Source: Tritrichomonas musculus
Lineage: Eukaryota > Parabasalia > Tritrichomonadida > Tritrichomonadidae
Length of the DNA stretch: 64,000 nt
Assembly (NCBI GenBank): GCA_039105265.1
Contig: JAPFFF010000002.1
Location: 5,394,001-5,458,000 of the forward strand
Direction: 5' to 3'
The notes beneath the pieces are model-generated. The model saw only the letters and a list, made by a program, of their open reading frames with translations. It did no database searches and was not told where the DNA came from. Shown piece by piece: positions 56,301 through 63,950 of this stretch (position 1 is its first letter; each line of letters opens with the position of its first letter). The translations under genes and the position numbers were made by a program.

Positions 56301-59300
56301 CCAATTGCTCAATTATATTACAAACAATTACATAAAGGTCAAGATTTTGATATATCCAATTATGCCAAAGATAAGGTTTGTTTCAATGCTATTGTTGAAA
56401 AATGTGACAAAAAACAAAAAGATTTAGATACTTGGGATAAGTCAAATATTGAAGCAACTTATATTTCATATCAAAATTCTCAACAAATTGAATCAAAATT
56501 AACTTGGGAACAATTCAAAGATAAATATCAAACACCTGAAAAAGCCCAAATTGCAATCGATATTGATAAATATAGAAAATTAATAAAAGAAAAATTAGAC
56601 ATTACTGATGAAGATTTACCTGGTCAAACACGTTTTAAAGGTTATCATGAAACAGAAATTGGAAGTCAAAAAAGATTGGATTGGTTAAGAAGATATTATA
56701 CAAATTTAACAGAAAAATTTAATGAATCATGGAAATCTGGAACAATGCTAACAATATATAATAATTTCCGAGAAAAATATTCAGATGATCCAGATTATTC
56801 AACAATAGAAAAGACTGCATCAAAATATGGTTTTGATTATTTGACAGGAAAAACTGATCTGAATTATCGTTATCATTTAGCACTTTACAAAGAAAAATTC
56901 AATGAAGAATATAAACCATCGATAGCACCAGAAAAAAATGAAGAAAAAGAAGTGATCATAGAAGATATCAAAAAGAAAATTCAAAGTGTGGATCAATATA
57001 ATAATCTGAATTTTCTCTTAGTCTTACAAAAATATAATTCGTCTGCAGAACATCAACTTGAGGTAGTAGATATTGTCAAAAATTTTGGAAAGGATTATTC
57101 AAATGCAATTATTTGGTTAGAATGTGAAAAATTAAAGAATGATATTATTGCCTTACAACCAGACACCGCAGAAAAAGTTCGTGCAATAACAAATTCAATT
57201 ACTGGAAAACAAGAATTACAAACATTATATAGAGATGCTACAAAAGATGCAGCTGCTTTTCAATCAACTGAGTTTCATCAATTATTAAGTAAATATAACG
57301 AATATAGAAATGAACATAATTCCGTTGATGACATTCAAAGAAAATTTTCAACAAAAGATTATATTAAATGTGTAAATTTAATGAAATGTGACATTTTAGA
57401 AAAAATATTAGTTACGAATTATAAATACACAAAGGAAAATTTGAAAAATGTCAAAGAATCAGATGCTGGATTAAGATTAGATCATTTACAGAAAATTGAA
57501 ATGGATTTAAAGAAAAAAATTGAGGAATTTGAAAGTGATCCTGGGGTTGTAAAATTTTGGGATATTTATCGACTTGCAGAAGATGCTGAATATAGAGATA
57601 AAAGAAATCTATTGGTAGCTAAAAAATATGATCTCGATCTTGCTTTTAATGAAGTCTATTCAAAAGCTTGGAACGCATTATCTGCAGATGAAGGAATAAT
57701 CAATGGAAATTCAATAAAAGAGAAAAATCAAAATTATTATATTTTAATCGATTCTTGGCTCAAGAAAAAAGATATCTTCGACAAAGATCCATTAATTCAA
57801 GAATATCTTAATATGCCGCAAAATAAAGTTACTATTACTGGATTATTGAAAAGATACAAATCAAATACAAATCCAGAAGAAGTCAGAATTGATGCGAGAT
57901 GTTATGTCTTAAATGAAATGAATAAAGTTGTATATGAAAAATATTTAAAAGAAACAAATGAAAAAGACGATAAGTATTTGACCATAACTGATCAGAAAGA
58001 ATTGGCAGAATATTTCAGAAAGAAACAAGAACAACATAATAAGGACCAAATTGATTGGAAAAAACTTGATCCTCTTCGATTAGAATGGAATAAAATTCAT
58101 ACCGGAGACGATAAAAAATTCTTAAAAGATTGGCAAGCTGTCTATAAGTATTGGAATGGACAACTACAAGAAGCAACAGTCGAATTGAAACTAGAAAAAG
58201 ATAAACATAATTGGCAAAAAGAGTTTCAAGAACCGTTTATTCCACCAGACAAGATGTCAGCAAATGATGTTCTGAAAAAAATTCAAGATTATTGGAAAAT
58301 CTATTCTCGTTTTTATCAGAATTATTCAAATTTCATTTCTAACTGGAAAGAATACAATTCGAGATATCCAACAGAGAAATTAACAATTGATAAGATTATT
58401 GACACATACAAATCTGATGTCGTCACAGCAAATAATTTCTTAAAATATGGAATATTGAAAAGTAAATATAAGAGTGTTTACAAAAAAGATTATGCAATAA
58501 AAAATGATTATCCAACTCCAGAAGATATTGATGCATTAGAGACTGAAATCGCAACATATAGCAAACGACAAGAGGAATCCAAAACAGATACAGAATTAAT
58601 GGATGCTTTTCGAGAAATGGAAAGTAAATATGATGATAATCAGGAAACATTAAGAGAGTTGTTGGAAAAGAATAAATTTGATCCGAAGACAACAAAATTC
58701 AAATTAAAGATAAAGAATAAGATCAAAGACTTTGAGACTGATTACAAAATCATTTATACTTTAAATCAAGTAGAAGAATTTGGGTCTACCCCAGAAAGTC
58801 GTTATAATTATCTTGACAAAGAATACAAAAGAATTCAAAATGAATATTCAAAATTAGAAGCAATGCCCAAAATAAAAGAATATTTAGATTATTATAATGA
58901 TGATCTTGGAGAAGGAAAAAGTTTGAAAGATTTGTTTTCTGAAGAAACGAATGGTCATAATGCATACAAAACTTATTATCATATCTTGATTACAGTTCAT
59001 AATAAATTGAATCCAAATAAAGCAAAAGATACAACAAAAGAACCAGAAAGTTATAAACGAGCTTGTGATGATTTGAAACTTGAAATTGAAAATATTCGTG
59101 AAGCAATCAAGAAATTTGGAGGAAATTCAGTATGGAAGAAATTAACAAATTCAGAGAAAGATGAATTAGTTGCTGAATACAAAAATACATCCTATGGTCA
59201 TGTTCGAATGGCAATGAAGACAGAAATTGAAGAGTATAATAAAAAGAACGATCATGAATTCAAGTTTGATGATATTAGGAAAAAATTTGAAAAGAAAGGA

Positions 59301-61790
59301 AAAGAACTATCACTACTTAATAATTATATTAAAGCTGCTTTGAAATATAATTATGATGAAAATTTGGAAAAAATAATTAGTGACTTTAATGCAGAAATTA
59401 ATGACACAACAAAAGAAGTAGATTTGAATCAAGAAAAAGATGAATTATCAAATGCTTATGAAATTGTGAAATATTGTAAATTAACTCCATTACAGAAAAG
59501 ATATGAAAGTGCTTTTGGAAGAAAAATATCTTTGGATCAAATGATGTATTATCCATATCAAATTCGTGACAAAGTTCAATGGAAAATACAAAATGAAAAA
59601 GATTTACAATTTGATATCGATACTGCTTATCATGCAAATCTTGCAAGAATATCTCATAAAGAATCTCAAGAATTTCAAGGAATTGCTAAAAATGAACAAG
59701 TTTCATTTGAAAAATTCTTAGATAAATTACGATATGATGAAGAATCTAAAACTTACTCAAAAGTGACAGAAGATGAATTGATAAGTTTATATAAAACAGC
59801 AATAAAGAATTATGAACAAGAAAAAATTGCTACCGAAAAGAAAATCAACGAAAATATAGACGCAATAAATAAAAATTTGGAAGAAGGTTCAAAAGTGACA
59901 AAAGAAGAATTGAAAGGATTAACTTATTCAGCAAAAGATTTGGATTATGTGAATGCAATTTTAGACTTCAAACCGTTATATGAAAATCATTTTGGAAAAA
60001 CAAAAATTAATGTGAAGGATATTGTTAATAAATTTGCACCAGATACGAAAAATATTGATTGGATGTATGTATTAGAAAGTATTGCATTTATTCCATTATT
60101 AGATGACCATAATACACTTCAAAAGAAATTAGGAACGATGAAAACGGAAGATGTGACATATGTTCATAAAACTTATATTGAACCAGAAATAGCAAAAAGA
60201 CCAGAGAAAAAAGTGAAAGTAGATGATATTCGAAATGCATATGTAAAATATAAAGAACAAGTTAAAAAGGAAAAGAAAGAATATTTCAAGAATCTATTAG
60301 AAGAATATCATAAACATATCGACGATAGTTCTGAAACATATGAAAAGTTAGCTGAATTATATCCGTCATTGGATGATTTAGAAAGATATTTGAAATTAAA
60401 TCGCTATATTGCAAAGACGAATAAATATTATCGAGATCTGAAAACAAATTATAAGAAAGAAAATACTCTCTTAAAATATGATGATTATAAAGATAAACCA
60501 TTGAATAATTTGGAACCAAGTATCATTCTTTTGCAACAAAAAGAGAATGAAGCAAAGAAACAATGGGATGATGAGAAAGCAAAAGATGATAAAGAGAAAG
60601 AACATAAAAAGAAAGTCGAAGAGAAATTAAAAGATTTGAATTCGTATCGTCGAAAAATAAATATGACTGAAATTGGATTTGAAAGATTTAAGAATCAAGA
60701 TACTGAAACTGCATTACATGAAATTCAAAATATGATAAATGAAGCTCAAGAAAAAGAAAGACAACAAAATCAAAATAATGGTAATACAATTGGTGGTGCA
60801 TTAAGAAATACTGGGTATACAAATCCATTCAATAAGCCCGCAACAACACCAACAACAAATACAACACCAACAACCACAACAACAACACCAACAACCACAA
60901 ATACAGATTTAACAATTAATGATGATTCAGAAAAGAAAGAAGAGAATGTTTGGGCTAAACGTTATGAAGGTGGAATTACAAGTTTAATTCAACAAAGTTC
61001 GAAAGGTAATGTATCAATACGCCAATTATTGTTAGAACAACAAAAGAAAAATAAATTAAGTGGGAGACCATCAATAATGTCTCAATTCAATGAAAATCTT
61101 CCTCCTAAACCTGTTGTTCCATATCAAACAAATTCAAATATAAATAATTTATTTTCATCTAAAACAACAATGACAGAAGAGAAAGAAACACCAATAGAAA
61201 AGAAACCATTAGTAAGTCCAATATCTGAAAAACCAATGACAATGACAAAAATAGAACCTGGTAAGAAAATTAACTTATTACCTACAAAAGTTGACGAACC
61301 AGAAGTAATTCAAACAAAATCAATGACTCAAATTTTACCAAGAAGAGGTCGGAAAAATGCACCATTACGATTCAAAGTATTGGCTCAAAAACAGAAACCA
61401 ATTGAAACAAAAATTGAGGAAAAGATTGATAATGATGATGATGATGATGTTGAGGAAGTTAAACCAAAGAAACCAACAATTAATACAAAAGCTAAAGGAA
61501 ATAAGAATTTGAAGAAACAAAAATCAGAAAGAAGTAAACTTTTGAAAAAGAAGAAGAAAGAACCAAAAAATAAATTTGATATTGATATTGAAGCGAAAAC
61601 AAAACCAAAAATAATTGATGAAAAAAGTACAATCGACAAACTCGATCTATCAAAAACAACACCTGTAAAACCTATTATTGATCCTGTAAAACCTATTATT
61701 GATCCTGTAAAACCTATTATCACATCTGAAACTCCAAGTGTTATTTCAAATAATCCTCAATTAATGAAGTTTCTGAATTCAAAGCTTTAA
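50355..61790 (+). CDS. Giant Maverick protein, 3811 residues, unknown function
   Basis: Single uninterrupted frame of 11.4 kb that fills three quarters of the visible element. The body is charged, Asn/Lys/Glu/Tyr-rich and predicted to be almost all helical. Loose modules of roughly 100-130 residues recur, recognisable by a Tyr-Asn or Phe-xxx-Tyr start, a VDDI or VVDI middle and a Phe-Trp end (compare LLSKYNEYRNEHNSVDDIQR with the LVLQKYNSS and LEVVDIVKNF blocks 240 residues earlier). The last 330 residues are low complexity: a Thr-Pro run, Lys-rich patches and three PVKPIID units. No catalytic motif, signal peptide or membrane segment was found. By size and shape a virion, tail-like or scaffold protein is imaginable, but nothing proves it. 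It does not resemble known Polinton core genes. Confidence 0.85.
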   Translation: MTENQQPLTQDQKIDLALANLREKGWHLWRNTIAFPNAAYVEMAEFFYSNCIELLNFGVENGNAIPDLSLLFDYYMNFPEQMQFIGLDVIHYLRFVVDVLFAQTVRDNYFPGYDIQKIHNQFIDFKNNNGPNLMICKSDFARGRVTALQNYWKEIDWKYYSIYQLNYDFVGITEFEAAFWWKLLQRIYHNNEYYQQTFIEIRQKFYDKSLDEKVFDNDEVKMGNYRFFLNSDIYVDMHQINWTVLQQLRNPNFKLYQDVEKIKQYLLRTIPGTNEELLTPDDFDIRVEDYYNDFVSGGIESVIIELDELIDCFERLGKENYQNIPTFFTIVCIRLALNGIKWLDFQKAKPDLLNFIKWCEENKIQDMDNIRNIEDVSKNLVKFAQDKTKSLSSWIIEQKTRDEYIRKLKAAKAKKELCTRYQSFIDEADTTHPVSIAACGLKIEQRYSEISKAQPLLDPVDIYNNILMEKDKELLAINKDKANELKEQAEYDESYWKDEIWRYSLPVYFASDDGAVDKDKNEIPLTLVGANQFANTIAKEYPMNPGDAKQFLNDMVDPNNFDQMEKYWTAFNAMIYTNLQFLMNAQEWNSEEFFNYWYPLAKSFQNKVREYQKSIDQQYQKADDSVRIKAKEEMTHQLLKEQYEQYKKDLDAFLKQNPEREGQVYRIYYDKKIQEKLLAAKEAEQANEEDENMDQPFEVPGLTDDQVLDNYINQLSPDPTKRGLSDKEMLNEVREPNIANYGNNWLAKILQQIEGLPCIRLKEWIDIQGDMEEMRTKNYASSNELSQDMENRRIANTKTLIGWIGGQYLKFDRNENGENIITKLSMVGCSNGWTWTDFVHLCKLYKRSIDQFRQEISGIYQKLYESAGLKIGEDEFIDQVFDEMENLWTTRQQIKFKDQILEEWKERYANQIYLNDFQRIQSRLISSAKQIFKDFNLSDKIITGYVLQFFPDDKTTNWKTKETTAHNNLVAKREELERVKQIRNGMIETIIERKKKENEALNITNYNEKSDRDKFQQLYINGDRIIQDSLTEDLNQIMESSQTSLDNAVRKNIQKKVKEIYDSHGFSVDKDTIKSEANAIFTANNFDHDLNKLNIRLASSKNSIGLAFEEIIRTKIAPDIDVINAIAKYVSGVNSYDKNGEIQKYYQTHFSNEKEAIEFINNEAKKWHTREEEAIEKENARIIQTINQKYREAQRKFDDKDVKNVLGLFTSQDSIDAKENAYNQWIIDWDSAQKIIDKRTIEIRKTIEERMKITGERFNDNEVNNEIYLSHIYNNKKQNEVLNDLTKRLEKEQKMVEDTRKNIELETLKIQLKDAYGKEFNENLWNTILLDQTTPNINEKIKQMITDKNHQKGEDEKNLTNLLTECFSDAFSDYASGYTKFTPNAIESIMIANPECNTISKLVIYLNQHRKNFKWTGTIFKKWNKYQIWEEVADSRKFSEVGGKFDQLWILTESYADILKLFNYSVATLEQLKHHQRREEKVREYVESWETIKRQKNQTSSFMSEIEKYSQGKTKEEREDFEMEIIGHCESKEEISSYMKARGSYIALGKNMDNYADRLKFEDYYRNFSKEPDMVLKIESMVGNVPIENVPQITALEGQLMNTYPKKFSHKVFNSTKESWFKNNGKAYLLYLQYEQKYQEYLRFFQKRQNYDTFLDFSIHNGGDFTTLGTYITKEVNELTDAEKRIQTSISVLNKINELNELLPKENQYSVQTVAVAYRNETIPEIDSKLQNLINEQESYRNTNENLDEAIIRWRALFPEDLKSSTDWRTEFGSNGAAINAINKLSHIYEFWYRTHPYEGVNLWKYIHENAQDSINTAQEKLQKYYDENKYKYNTWDGNNLLKKYVQQYYQGFGRSIAEAAGFLFGKFDGNLEDCLKFFEGYEKNLKINQSFSKKGNKKFNDIGHFFNEYMSKNTKENKYTFLNQFKTDYKNYKKTRESWRTNKDYIKSQDILPKLKPEFISTITQVDMSWNEDEMYSKYLIPIAQLYYKQLHKGQDFDISNYAKDKVCFNAIVEKCDKKQKDLDTWDKSNIEATYISYQNSQQIESKLTWEQFKDKYQTPEKAQIAIDIDKYRKLIKEKLDITDEDLPGQTRFKGYHETEIGSQKRLDWLRRYYTNLTEKFNESWKSGTMLTIYNNFREKYSDDPDYSTIEKTASKYGFDYLTGKTDLNYRYHLALYKEKFNEEYKPSIAPEKNEEKEVIIEDIKKKIQSVDQYNNLNFLLVLQKYNSSAEHQLEVVDIVKNFGKDYSNAIIWLECEKLKNDIIALQPDTAEKVRAITNSITGKQELQTLYRDATKDAAAFQSTEFHQLLSKYNEYRNEHNSVDDIQRKFSTKDYIKCVNLMKCDILEKILVTNYKYTKENLKNVKESDAGLRLDHLQKIEMDLKKKIEEFESDPGVVKFWDIYRLAEDAEYRDKRNLLVAKKYDLDLAFNEVYSKAWNALSADEGIINGNSIKEKNQNYYILIDSWLKKKDIFDKDPLIQEYLNMPQNKVTITGLLKRYKSNTNPEEVRIDARCYVLNEMNKVVYEKYLKETNEKDDKYLTITDQKELAEYFRKKQEQHNKDQIDWKKLDPLRLEWNKIHTGDDKKFLKDWQAVYKYWNGQLQEATVELKLEKDKHNWQKEFQEPFIPPDKMSANDVLKKIQDYWKIYSRFYQNYSNFISNWKEYNSRYPTEKLTIDKIIDTYKSDVVTANNFLKYGILKSKYKSVYKKDYAIKNDYPTPEDIDALETEIATYSKRQEESKTDTELMDAFREMESKYDDNQETLRELLEKNKFDPKTTKFKLKIKNKIKDFETDYKIIYTLNQVEEFGSTPESRYNYLDKEYKRIQNEYSKLEAMPKIKEYLDYYNDDLGEGKSLKDLFSEETNGHNAYKTYYHILITVHNKLNPNKAKDTTKEPESYKRACDDLKLEIENIREAIKKFGGNSVWKKLTNSEKDELVAEYKNTSYGHVRMAMKTEIEEYNKKNDHEFKFDDIRKKFEKKGKELSLLNNYIKAALKYNYDENLEKIISDFNAEINDTTKEVDLNQEKDELSNAYEIVKYCKLTPLQKRYESAFGRKISLDQMMYYPYQIRDKVQWKIQNEKDLQFDIDTAYHANLARISHKESQEFQGIAKNEQVSFEKFLDKLRYDEESKTYSKVTEDELISLYKTAIKNYEQEKIATEKKINENIDAINKNLEEGSKVTKEELKGLTYSAKDLDYVNAILDFKPLYENHFGKTKINVKDIVNKFAPDTKNIDWMYVLESIAFIPLLDDHNTLQKKLGTMKTEDVTYVHKTYIEPEIAKRPEKKVKVDDIRNAYVKYKEQVKKEKKEYFKNLLEEYHKHIDDSSETYEKLAELYPSLDDLERYLKLNRYIAKTNKYYRDLKTNYKKENTLLKYDDYKDKPLNNLEPSIILLQQKENEAKKQWDDEKAKDDKEKEHKKKVEEKLKDLNSYRRKINMTEIGFERFKNQDTETALHEIQNMINEAQEKERQQNQNNGNTIGGALRNTGYTNPFNKPATTPTTNTTPTTTTTTPTTTNTDLTINDDSEKKEENVWAKRYEGGITSLIQQSSKGNVSIRQLLLEQQKKNKLSGRPSIMSQFNENLPPKPVVPYQTNSNINNLFSSKTTMTEEKETPIEKKPLVSPISEKPMTMTKIEPGKKINLLPTKVDEPEVIQTKSMTQILPRRGRKNAPLRFKVLAQKQKPIETKIEEKIDNDDDDDVEEVKPKKPTINTKAKGNKNLKKQKSERSKLLKKKKKEPKNKFDIDIEAKTKPKIIDEKSTIDKLDLSKTTPVKPIIDPVKPIIDPVKPIITSETPSVISNNPQLMKFLNSKL

Positions 61791-61827
61791 ATTTATCTTC
61801 TTTGATTTTTATTTTTATTCAAAAATC

Positions 61828-62301
61828 ATGAGTAACGCAGAGATAACAGAATTAAGAAAGTTGTTACAGGAATTCAAGAAACCAGAAAAGAAACCAAGAA
61901 AATTATCAGCATTAAATAAATTTAAGAAATATGTTATGGGAAGAGTTACTGAAAAAGCTTTAGCAGAAACAAATTATGTTGATTTAATTCCAGTTGACAA
62001 AATGAGATTATTATGTAAAGCTTATCCAATTGTTTGGAATCAATTAGTTTTACAACCACTTTATCAAGAATATGGTTTAACAACAGAAGAAGAACAAAGA
62101 AGATATCGTGGAAATAAAACAACTCAAGAAGATTATCATAAAATTGTTGACGGTTTAATTGAAAAATTGAAAACTGGACCAAAAGACGATAGACAACATT
62201 TTGAAGAAGATATTGAACAATTATTAGTAGCTGCAATTCAACAAGCATCAAGTGAATTTGATGATGATGATGATGGAGAAGAAGAAATTACTGAAGAGTA
62301 A
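61828..62301 (+). CDS. Maverick protein, 157 residues, acidic tail
   Basis: The ATG at 61828 lies 37 bp after the giant gene, with a TCAAAAATC stretch in between. The N-terminal third is basic (ELRKLLQEFKKPEKKPRK), the middle holds a compact helical part with VDLIPVDKMRLLCKAYPIVW, and the C-terminus is an acidic run (FDDDDDGEEEITEE). Sits 46 bp before the ATPase in the same direction. The basic-then-acidic layout suggests a nucleic-acid or partner-binding role, but no family is recognised. Confidence 0.75.
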   Translation: MSNAEITELRKLLQEFKKPEKKPRKLSALNKFKKYVMGRVTEKALAETNYVDLIPVDKMRLLCKAYPIVWNQLVLQPLYQEYGLTTEEEQRRYRGNKTTQEDYHKIVDGLIEKLKTGPKDDRQHFEEDIEQLLVAAIQQASSEFDDDDDGEEEITEE

Positions 62302-62347
62302 ATTTTTATTACTTTTTTTTACATAATTTAGTCGGAATTTAAAAAAT

Positions 62348-63211
62348 ATGAGTGACAGTGATTATTTCAGTGATAGCGAAGAAGAAGAAGTTAATTTTGC
62401 AAAAGAAAACATTAGATCAAAAATAAAAGCAAGGTTAAAATCAAATTTGAGTCCAAAAAATGATTCTTTAATTGCTCCAATTCATGAAGATATTGTTGCT
62501 AAATATAATTCTGTTAATGTTATTGTAGGTAAACAAAGTATGGGAAAAACAGTTACAGCATTAGAAGAAATAATTAAAATTTCAATACTTAATACTCATC
62601 ATTTATTAGTTTATGTTACAAAAGATGGTGAAGAGAACGATAAAAGTTGGTTATCATTGAAACCATTATTACAAATGCCGACAGTAGTGGTTAGTGAAAA
62701 AGATGCTGAAAAATGTATCGATGAATTATTAGCAGCAAAAAGTTTATATTACAAAATTCGAAGAGAAAGAACAAAAAATAAAATTAAACAAGAACAACTC
62801 GATGATTTATTTAATGTTTTATTTGTTGAAGATTTTGATAGAGAATATTTACATTCAATTGTATTATTTGATGATATTTCTAATTCAAAATTATTCTCAT
62901 CTGAAGAATCATTTTTTAGTCAATTATTACGTAGATGTCGTCATACAAATATGTCTTATTTCTTATTAGTTCAAGGTTGGAAAGGGTTAAAACCACATAT
63001 TAAAAATGAAATAAGTACATTATATTTATTACCTGGTTTTAATAAACAACAATTACGTTACATTTATTCTCAAGCTGCTAGTAATTTAGATTTTGAAGAC
63101 TTTTTTGATGCATTTCAACAATTAAATGAAATGAAACATGAACATCCTGATGAACATCCAATGATTGTTATTCAATGTTCTTCAGGTGGTGATACATATA
63201 TTAGGTCTTAG
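62348..63211 (+). CDS. A32-like (FtsK/HerA superfamily) genome-packaging ATPase, 287 residues
   Basis: Walker A is GKQSMGKT at residues 61-68 after a beta strand (NSVNVIV). Walker B is IVLFDD at about 171-176. A downstream RCRHTNMSYFLL strand with VQ at the end matches the sensor region of A32-like ATPases, followed by PHIKNEISTLYLLPGF. Length is typical for Polinton and virophage packaging ATPases. The first 50 residues are acidic and Ser-rich. In these elements the enzyme is thought to pump DNA into capsids. The gene overlaps the convergent 100-residue gene by 11 bp, and the same arrangement is kept in the array of element 1. Looks intact. Confidence 0.9.
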   Translation: MSDSDYFSDSEEEEVNFAKENIRSKIKARLKSNLSPKNDSLIAPIHEDIVAKYNSVNVIVGKQSMGKTVTALEEIIKISILNTHHLLVYVTKDGEENDKSWLSLKPLLQMPTVVVSEKDAEKCIDELLAAKSLYYKIRRERTKNKIKQEQLDDLFNVLFVEDFDREYLHSIVLFDDISNSKLFSSEESFFSQLLRRCRHTNMSYFLLVQGWKGLKPHIKNEISTLYLLPGFNKQQLRYIYSQAASNLDFEDFFDAFQQLNEMKHEHPDEHPMIVIQCSSGGDTYIRS

Positions 63212-63503
63212 AGTTAATAAAATTTATAACATCATTCAAAGTAATTTTAATTTTTGCAATATCATCTTTTATCTTCAAAATTTCTGAATCGTCTTTTTCT
63301 TCTTCTTCATTGACCTTCTTTAACATTAATTCACCTTTGATTTTAGTAATACGATAACCTTGAATATGATACTTTTTGTTTAGTTTATGTGTTGTTTCTG
63401 AATCTAGTTGTTCTTTGTTCTTAGAATAGAATAAATTAAACTCATCCGTTGTGTTAAACTCTTTTAAATAATTTTGAATTGGTTCAATAATTTTCAATTC
63501 CAT
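63201..63503 (-). CDS. Maverick protein, 100 residues, unknown function
   Basis: Charged helical protein with a basic central strand region (KLNKKYHIQGYRITKIKGEL), an acidic EEEEKDD stretch and a C-terminal helix with an IKDDIAKIKITLNDVINF heptad pattern that could form a coiled coil. Positional counterpart of the 152-residue gene of element 1. Start at 63503 after an A/T-rich leader. Confidence 0.7.
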   Translation of the reverse strand: MELKIIEPIQNYLKEFNTTDEFNLFYSKNKEQLDSETTHKLNKKYHIQGYRITKIKGELMLKKVNEEEEKDDSEILKIKDDIAKIKITLNDVINFINSKT

Positions 63504-63555
63504 TTTAAAAAAAAATAAAATTTATTTAAACATTTTTGAAACTATTTAAAACAAT

Positions 63556-63687
63556 ATGCTGATTGAAATTCTCTTAGGAACGCTTGTTTTAATTGAATTA
63601 GTGAACACATTATTAAGAGTGATAAAACTTTTCCCTCCTGATGATCCACCAATAGATGAAGAAGTAAGAAGGCGAATGTATTCTTAG
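63556..63687 (+). CDS. Small single-pass membrane protein, 43 residues
   Basis: Short frame from the ATG at 63556 to TAG at 63685-63687. The first 25 residues (MLIEILLGTLVLIELVNTLL) form one hydrophobic helix, followed by RVIKLFPPDDPPIDEEVRRR, a proline-rich charged tail. It fills the gap between two minus-strand genes and overlaps the end of the 88-residue gene by four bases. The tight packing typical of this element, plus a clean membrane helix with charged tail, favours a real gene. Small membrane proteins occur in virophages and Polintons. Confidence 0.5.
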   Translation: MLIEILLGTLVLIELVNTLLRVIKLFPPDDPPIDEEVRRRMYS

Positions 63688-63950
63688 TCACCAGGTTCTT
63701 TATCATACGCAGGTTGTAAGAATTTATCTTTTCCTGTTGCATTCCAAGATTGAACACGATCATTCACTGCTCGAATTCCTTTGCCAACACCACCCAAAAT
63801 AGTTCCAGCAGTTCCTCCAACAGTTCCTCCTAATTTTTCTATGGCTGGTGCAACGTAATCTGATGCAAATTGTAAAATTTTAGGTCCATTTTTCTTTGCA
63901 AAGTTTGCAATATTGGTTCCGATTCTTTTAATCCATGTTCCAAAAGCCAT
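63684..63950 (-). CDS. Glycine-rich amphipathic protein, 88 residues, possible minor virion protein
   Basis: The N-terminal 25 residues (WIKRIGTNIANFAKKNGPK) form a basic amphipathic helix. The middle is a glycine/alanine/threonine-zipper stretch (KLGGTVGGTAGTILGGVGKG) able to insert in or pack along membranes. The C-terminus is polar (DRVQSWNATGKDKF). This composition is like small minor capsid or membrane-active proteins of adenovirus-like and Polinton-like elements, but no homology can be shown here. The start is the ATG at 63950, with an A/T-rich leader towards the window edge. Confidence 0.65.
   Translation of the reverse strand: MAFGTWIKRIGTNIANFAKKNGPKILQFASDYVAPAIEKLGGTVGGTAGTILGGVGKGIRAVNDRVQSWNATGKDKFLQPAYDKEPGD

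Noticed and set aside
50355-61790. Giant Maverick protein as a dynein, titin or polyketide-type enzyme
   Set aside because: No P-loop, immunoglobulin-like or enzyme motif is visible.
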